From a virus, in the IMG/VR virus record IMGVR_UViG_3300044638_001635, positions 1-20,001 of that record: 20,001 nucleotides of DNA; one strand, written 5' to 3'. The notes beneath the pieces were generated by a model. The model saw only the letters and a list, made by a program, of their open reading frames with translations. It made no database searches and was not told where the DNA came from. Shown here piece by piece: positions 18,856-20,001 of this stretch. Each line of letters starts with the position of its first letter. Positions within the stretch are counted from its first letter, which is position 1. The translations under genes and the position numbers were made by a program.

Positions 18856-19901
18856 CCGACCTATTCAAGTACTACAAACACGGCACGCCACATCAAATGG
18901 CAGCCGTGTCTGAATTGGAAGCTGAGCTATTAAAGGTTGCGCCTGAAGTCTTCAATAGGGATCAGCATTGGTACAAGACCTGGCAAGCTGGCGGCAAGTT
19001 GCATAATTATGAGCCAGCCATAAATCTCATTAAAGAGTTTGAAGGCGTGCACCTTAGCGCATACCCAGACCCATTGCACGGATGGGACGTTGCAACCATC
19101 GGCTATGGCACCACGCGGTATCCAGATGGCCGCAAGGTGCAACGCGGTGACAAGATCACCGTGATTGATGCCAATCAACTGCTAGCGCTTGAAGTGGAGC
19201 GCATCGCTGCAAAACTGCGCAACAGCGTGCCGTTTTGGAATGAGATGACGGGCAACAAGCAATGCGCGTTGATCTCCTTCGCTTACAACCTTGGCGCCGG
19301 CTTCTACGGCAGCACTGGTTTTGAGACGATCAGTAAATGCCTTGTTGGCAAGGACTGGCAGGCAGTGCCAGCAGCAATGGAGTTGTACCGCAACCCAGGC
19401 AGTGCCGTAGAGGCAGGTTTGCTGCGTCGTCGCCGCGCAGAAGGCAGGCTATGGGCTGGTGAGCAGCAGCAGGATCCATCCAAGCTGTCACCCAATAGCG
19501 CATTTACAGCTCGCATTACGCCGCACGTGCAGCTTGGTGAGTTTGCGCTATTTCAAGAAGCACGGCGCTTTGATCATCAATACCAGCTCGACACGGCAGC
19601 AGAGCTAGCGGCATTCCTTGAGCGTGCACGTGTCAAGTTTGGCGGCAAGCCTGTAATCATCACCAGCGGCTATCGCCCGCGTGCCATCAATGCAGCGGTA
19701 GGCGGCTCCAGCGGCAGCGAGCACCTATACGATGCACCTGACGTTGGTGCGGTTGATTTCTACATCCGTGAAGTCAACATCAACCACGTGCAAGAGTGGT
19801 GCGATCAGAACTGGCCGTATTCGCTCGGCTACGGCGCACCTAAAGGATTTGTGCATTTAGGAATGCGTCGCGGCAAGCCAAAGGTACGATGGGATTATTG
19901 A
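18843..19901 (+). CDS. Endolysin: GH24 muramidase plus M15 peptidase
   Basis: A 352-aa protein with two catalytic domains. Residues about 58-205 resemble T4-type lysozyme: 'INLIKEFEGVHLSAYPDPLH' then 'GWDVATIGYGTTRYPDG', with likely catalytic Glu67, Asp76 and Thr85. Residues about 245-350 resemble peptidase M15 (M15_3 type): 'VIITSGYRPRAINAAVGGSS' then 'GSEHLYDAPDVGAVDF' and 'FVHLGM', with zinc ligands His294, Asp305 and His338. The enzyme would cut glycan strands and stem peptides. There is no signal peptide, so export depends on the small membrane proteins upstream. The N-terminal 57 residues are an extra helical segment. The start overlaps the CTG-start gene by 13 bases. Confidence 0.88.
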   Translation: MVKLTDLFKYYKHGTPHQMAAVSELEAELLKVAPEVFNRDQHWYKTWQAGGKLHNYEPAINLIKEFEGVHLSAYPDPLHGWDVATIGYGTTRYPDGRKVQRGDKITVIDANQLLALEVERIAAKLRNSVPFWNEMTGNKQCALISFAYNLGAGFYGSTGFETISKCLVGKDWQAVPAAMELYRNPGSAVEAGLLRRRRAEGRLWAGEQQQDPSKLSPNSAFTARITPHVQLGEFALFQEARRFDHQYQLDTAAELAAFLERARVKFGGKPVIITSGYRPRAINAAVGGSSGSEHLYDAPDVGAVDFYIREVNINHVQEWCDQNWPYSLGYGAPKGFVHLGMRRGKPKVRWDY

Positions 19902-20001
19902 AGCCACTGCGTGGATCACTGCATTGATGGCGCAAACCTCATCCCAAAACGCAGTGCAAAACATAGATTCAGGCAGCAAATCTTTGAGGCATGGCAGCAT
20001 C
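19857..20001 (-). CDS. Possible partial ORF entering from the right, convergent with endolysin
   Basis: On the - strand a frame is open from the window edge to TAA at 19857-19859 (about 47 codons) and reads 'LKDLLPESMFCTAFWDEVCA' then INAVIHAVASIIP. It would overlap the endolysin end by 45 bases. A + strand frame (ATG 19927 onward, 25 codons) is also open, so neither is secure. No family is recognised. Confidence 0.2.
   Translation of the reverse strand, partial: MLPCLKDLLPESMFCTAFWDEVCAINAVIHAVASIIPSYLWLAATHS

Noticed and set aside
19905-19956. CACTGCGT/ACGCAGTG inverted repeat after the endolysin
   Set aside because: The 8-bp arms are 36 bases apart and no T-run follows; too weak to call a terminator or an attachment site.
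1-20001. CRISPR arrays, tRNA genes, insertion sequences, integrase or attachment sites
   Set aside because: No regularly spaced repeats, cloverleaf-like segments, transposase/integrase sequence or flanking direct repeats were seen; reading by eye could miss a short attachment core.

Overview
The window looks like the structural (morphogenesis) and lysis region of a tailed cyanobacterial phage or prophage with a long non-contractile tail (siphovirus type). Every convincing gene is on the + strand. Genes are packed with TGATG, ATGA and TAATG stop/start overlaps, and the order is the classical lambda/HK97-like one. A cyanobacterial host is inferred from three exact copies of the cyanobacterial palindrome GCGATCGC (HIP1) and from several small proteins of types I recall mainly from cyanophages. 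Free phage and integrated prophage cannot be told apart, because no integrase, attachment site, terminase, portal or replication gene lies inside the window.

Layout. 1-947: C-terminal part of the major capsid protein and a capsid decoration-like protein. 947-3279: a small basic ORF, a DnaT-like head-tail connector, two tandem paralogous small beta-rich proteins, and the neck genes (head closure, HK97 gp10-like, tail terminator). 3303-4061: major tail protein carrying an extra beta-rich domain, bracketed by two RNA hairpins. 4108-4627: tail assembly chaperone G plus a frameshift-dependent T extension. 4631-7282: tape measure protein (883 aa, so a tail of very roughly 130 nm). 7282-11823: tail tip (gpL-like protein, NlpC/P60 peptidase, large central hub/host-specificity protein). 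11826-13562: three further tail proteins, two with tail-tube-like sequence. 13608-18104: two long fibre-like proteins and a string of small proteins (52, 103, 35, 112 and 53 aa), several shorter than 60 aa. 18231-19901: lysis-like cassette of two short hydrophobic proteins, a small charged protein that seems to use a CTG start, and a two-domain endolysin (GH24 muramidase plus M15 peptidase). The last 100 bases hold no gene I can name.

How it works together. The capsid connects through the connector, head-closure and terminator proteins to a tube of major tail protein whose length is set by the tape measure; the G/GT chaperones load tube protein on the tape. The hub plus a small cell-wall peptidase form the tip, and the fibre-like proteins and small accessory proteins probably form the adsorption apparatus. 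Hairpins at 983-1008, 3278-3296 and 4071-4092 sit at the edges of the most abundantly needed products (capsid, decoration, tail tube), suggesting transcript punctuation. Structured spacers at 17057-17133 and 18116-18224 separate the fibre genes, the small-protein cluster and the lysis cassette.

Most of the window is a standard tail module. The points most worth a second look are the +1/-2 type chaperone frameshift, the three tail-tube-like proteins in one virion, the C-terminal D-x-G-x-Y ending shared by three fibre-region proteins, the repeated GGCCGGTCC hairpin, and the short genes that length-limited gene finding would miss. All family assignments are from reading and memory; no database search was run.
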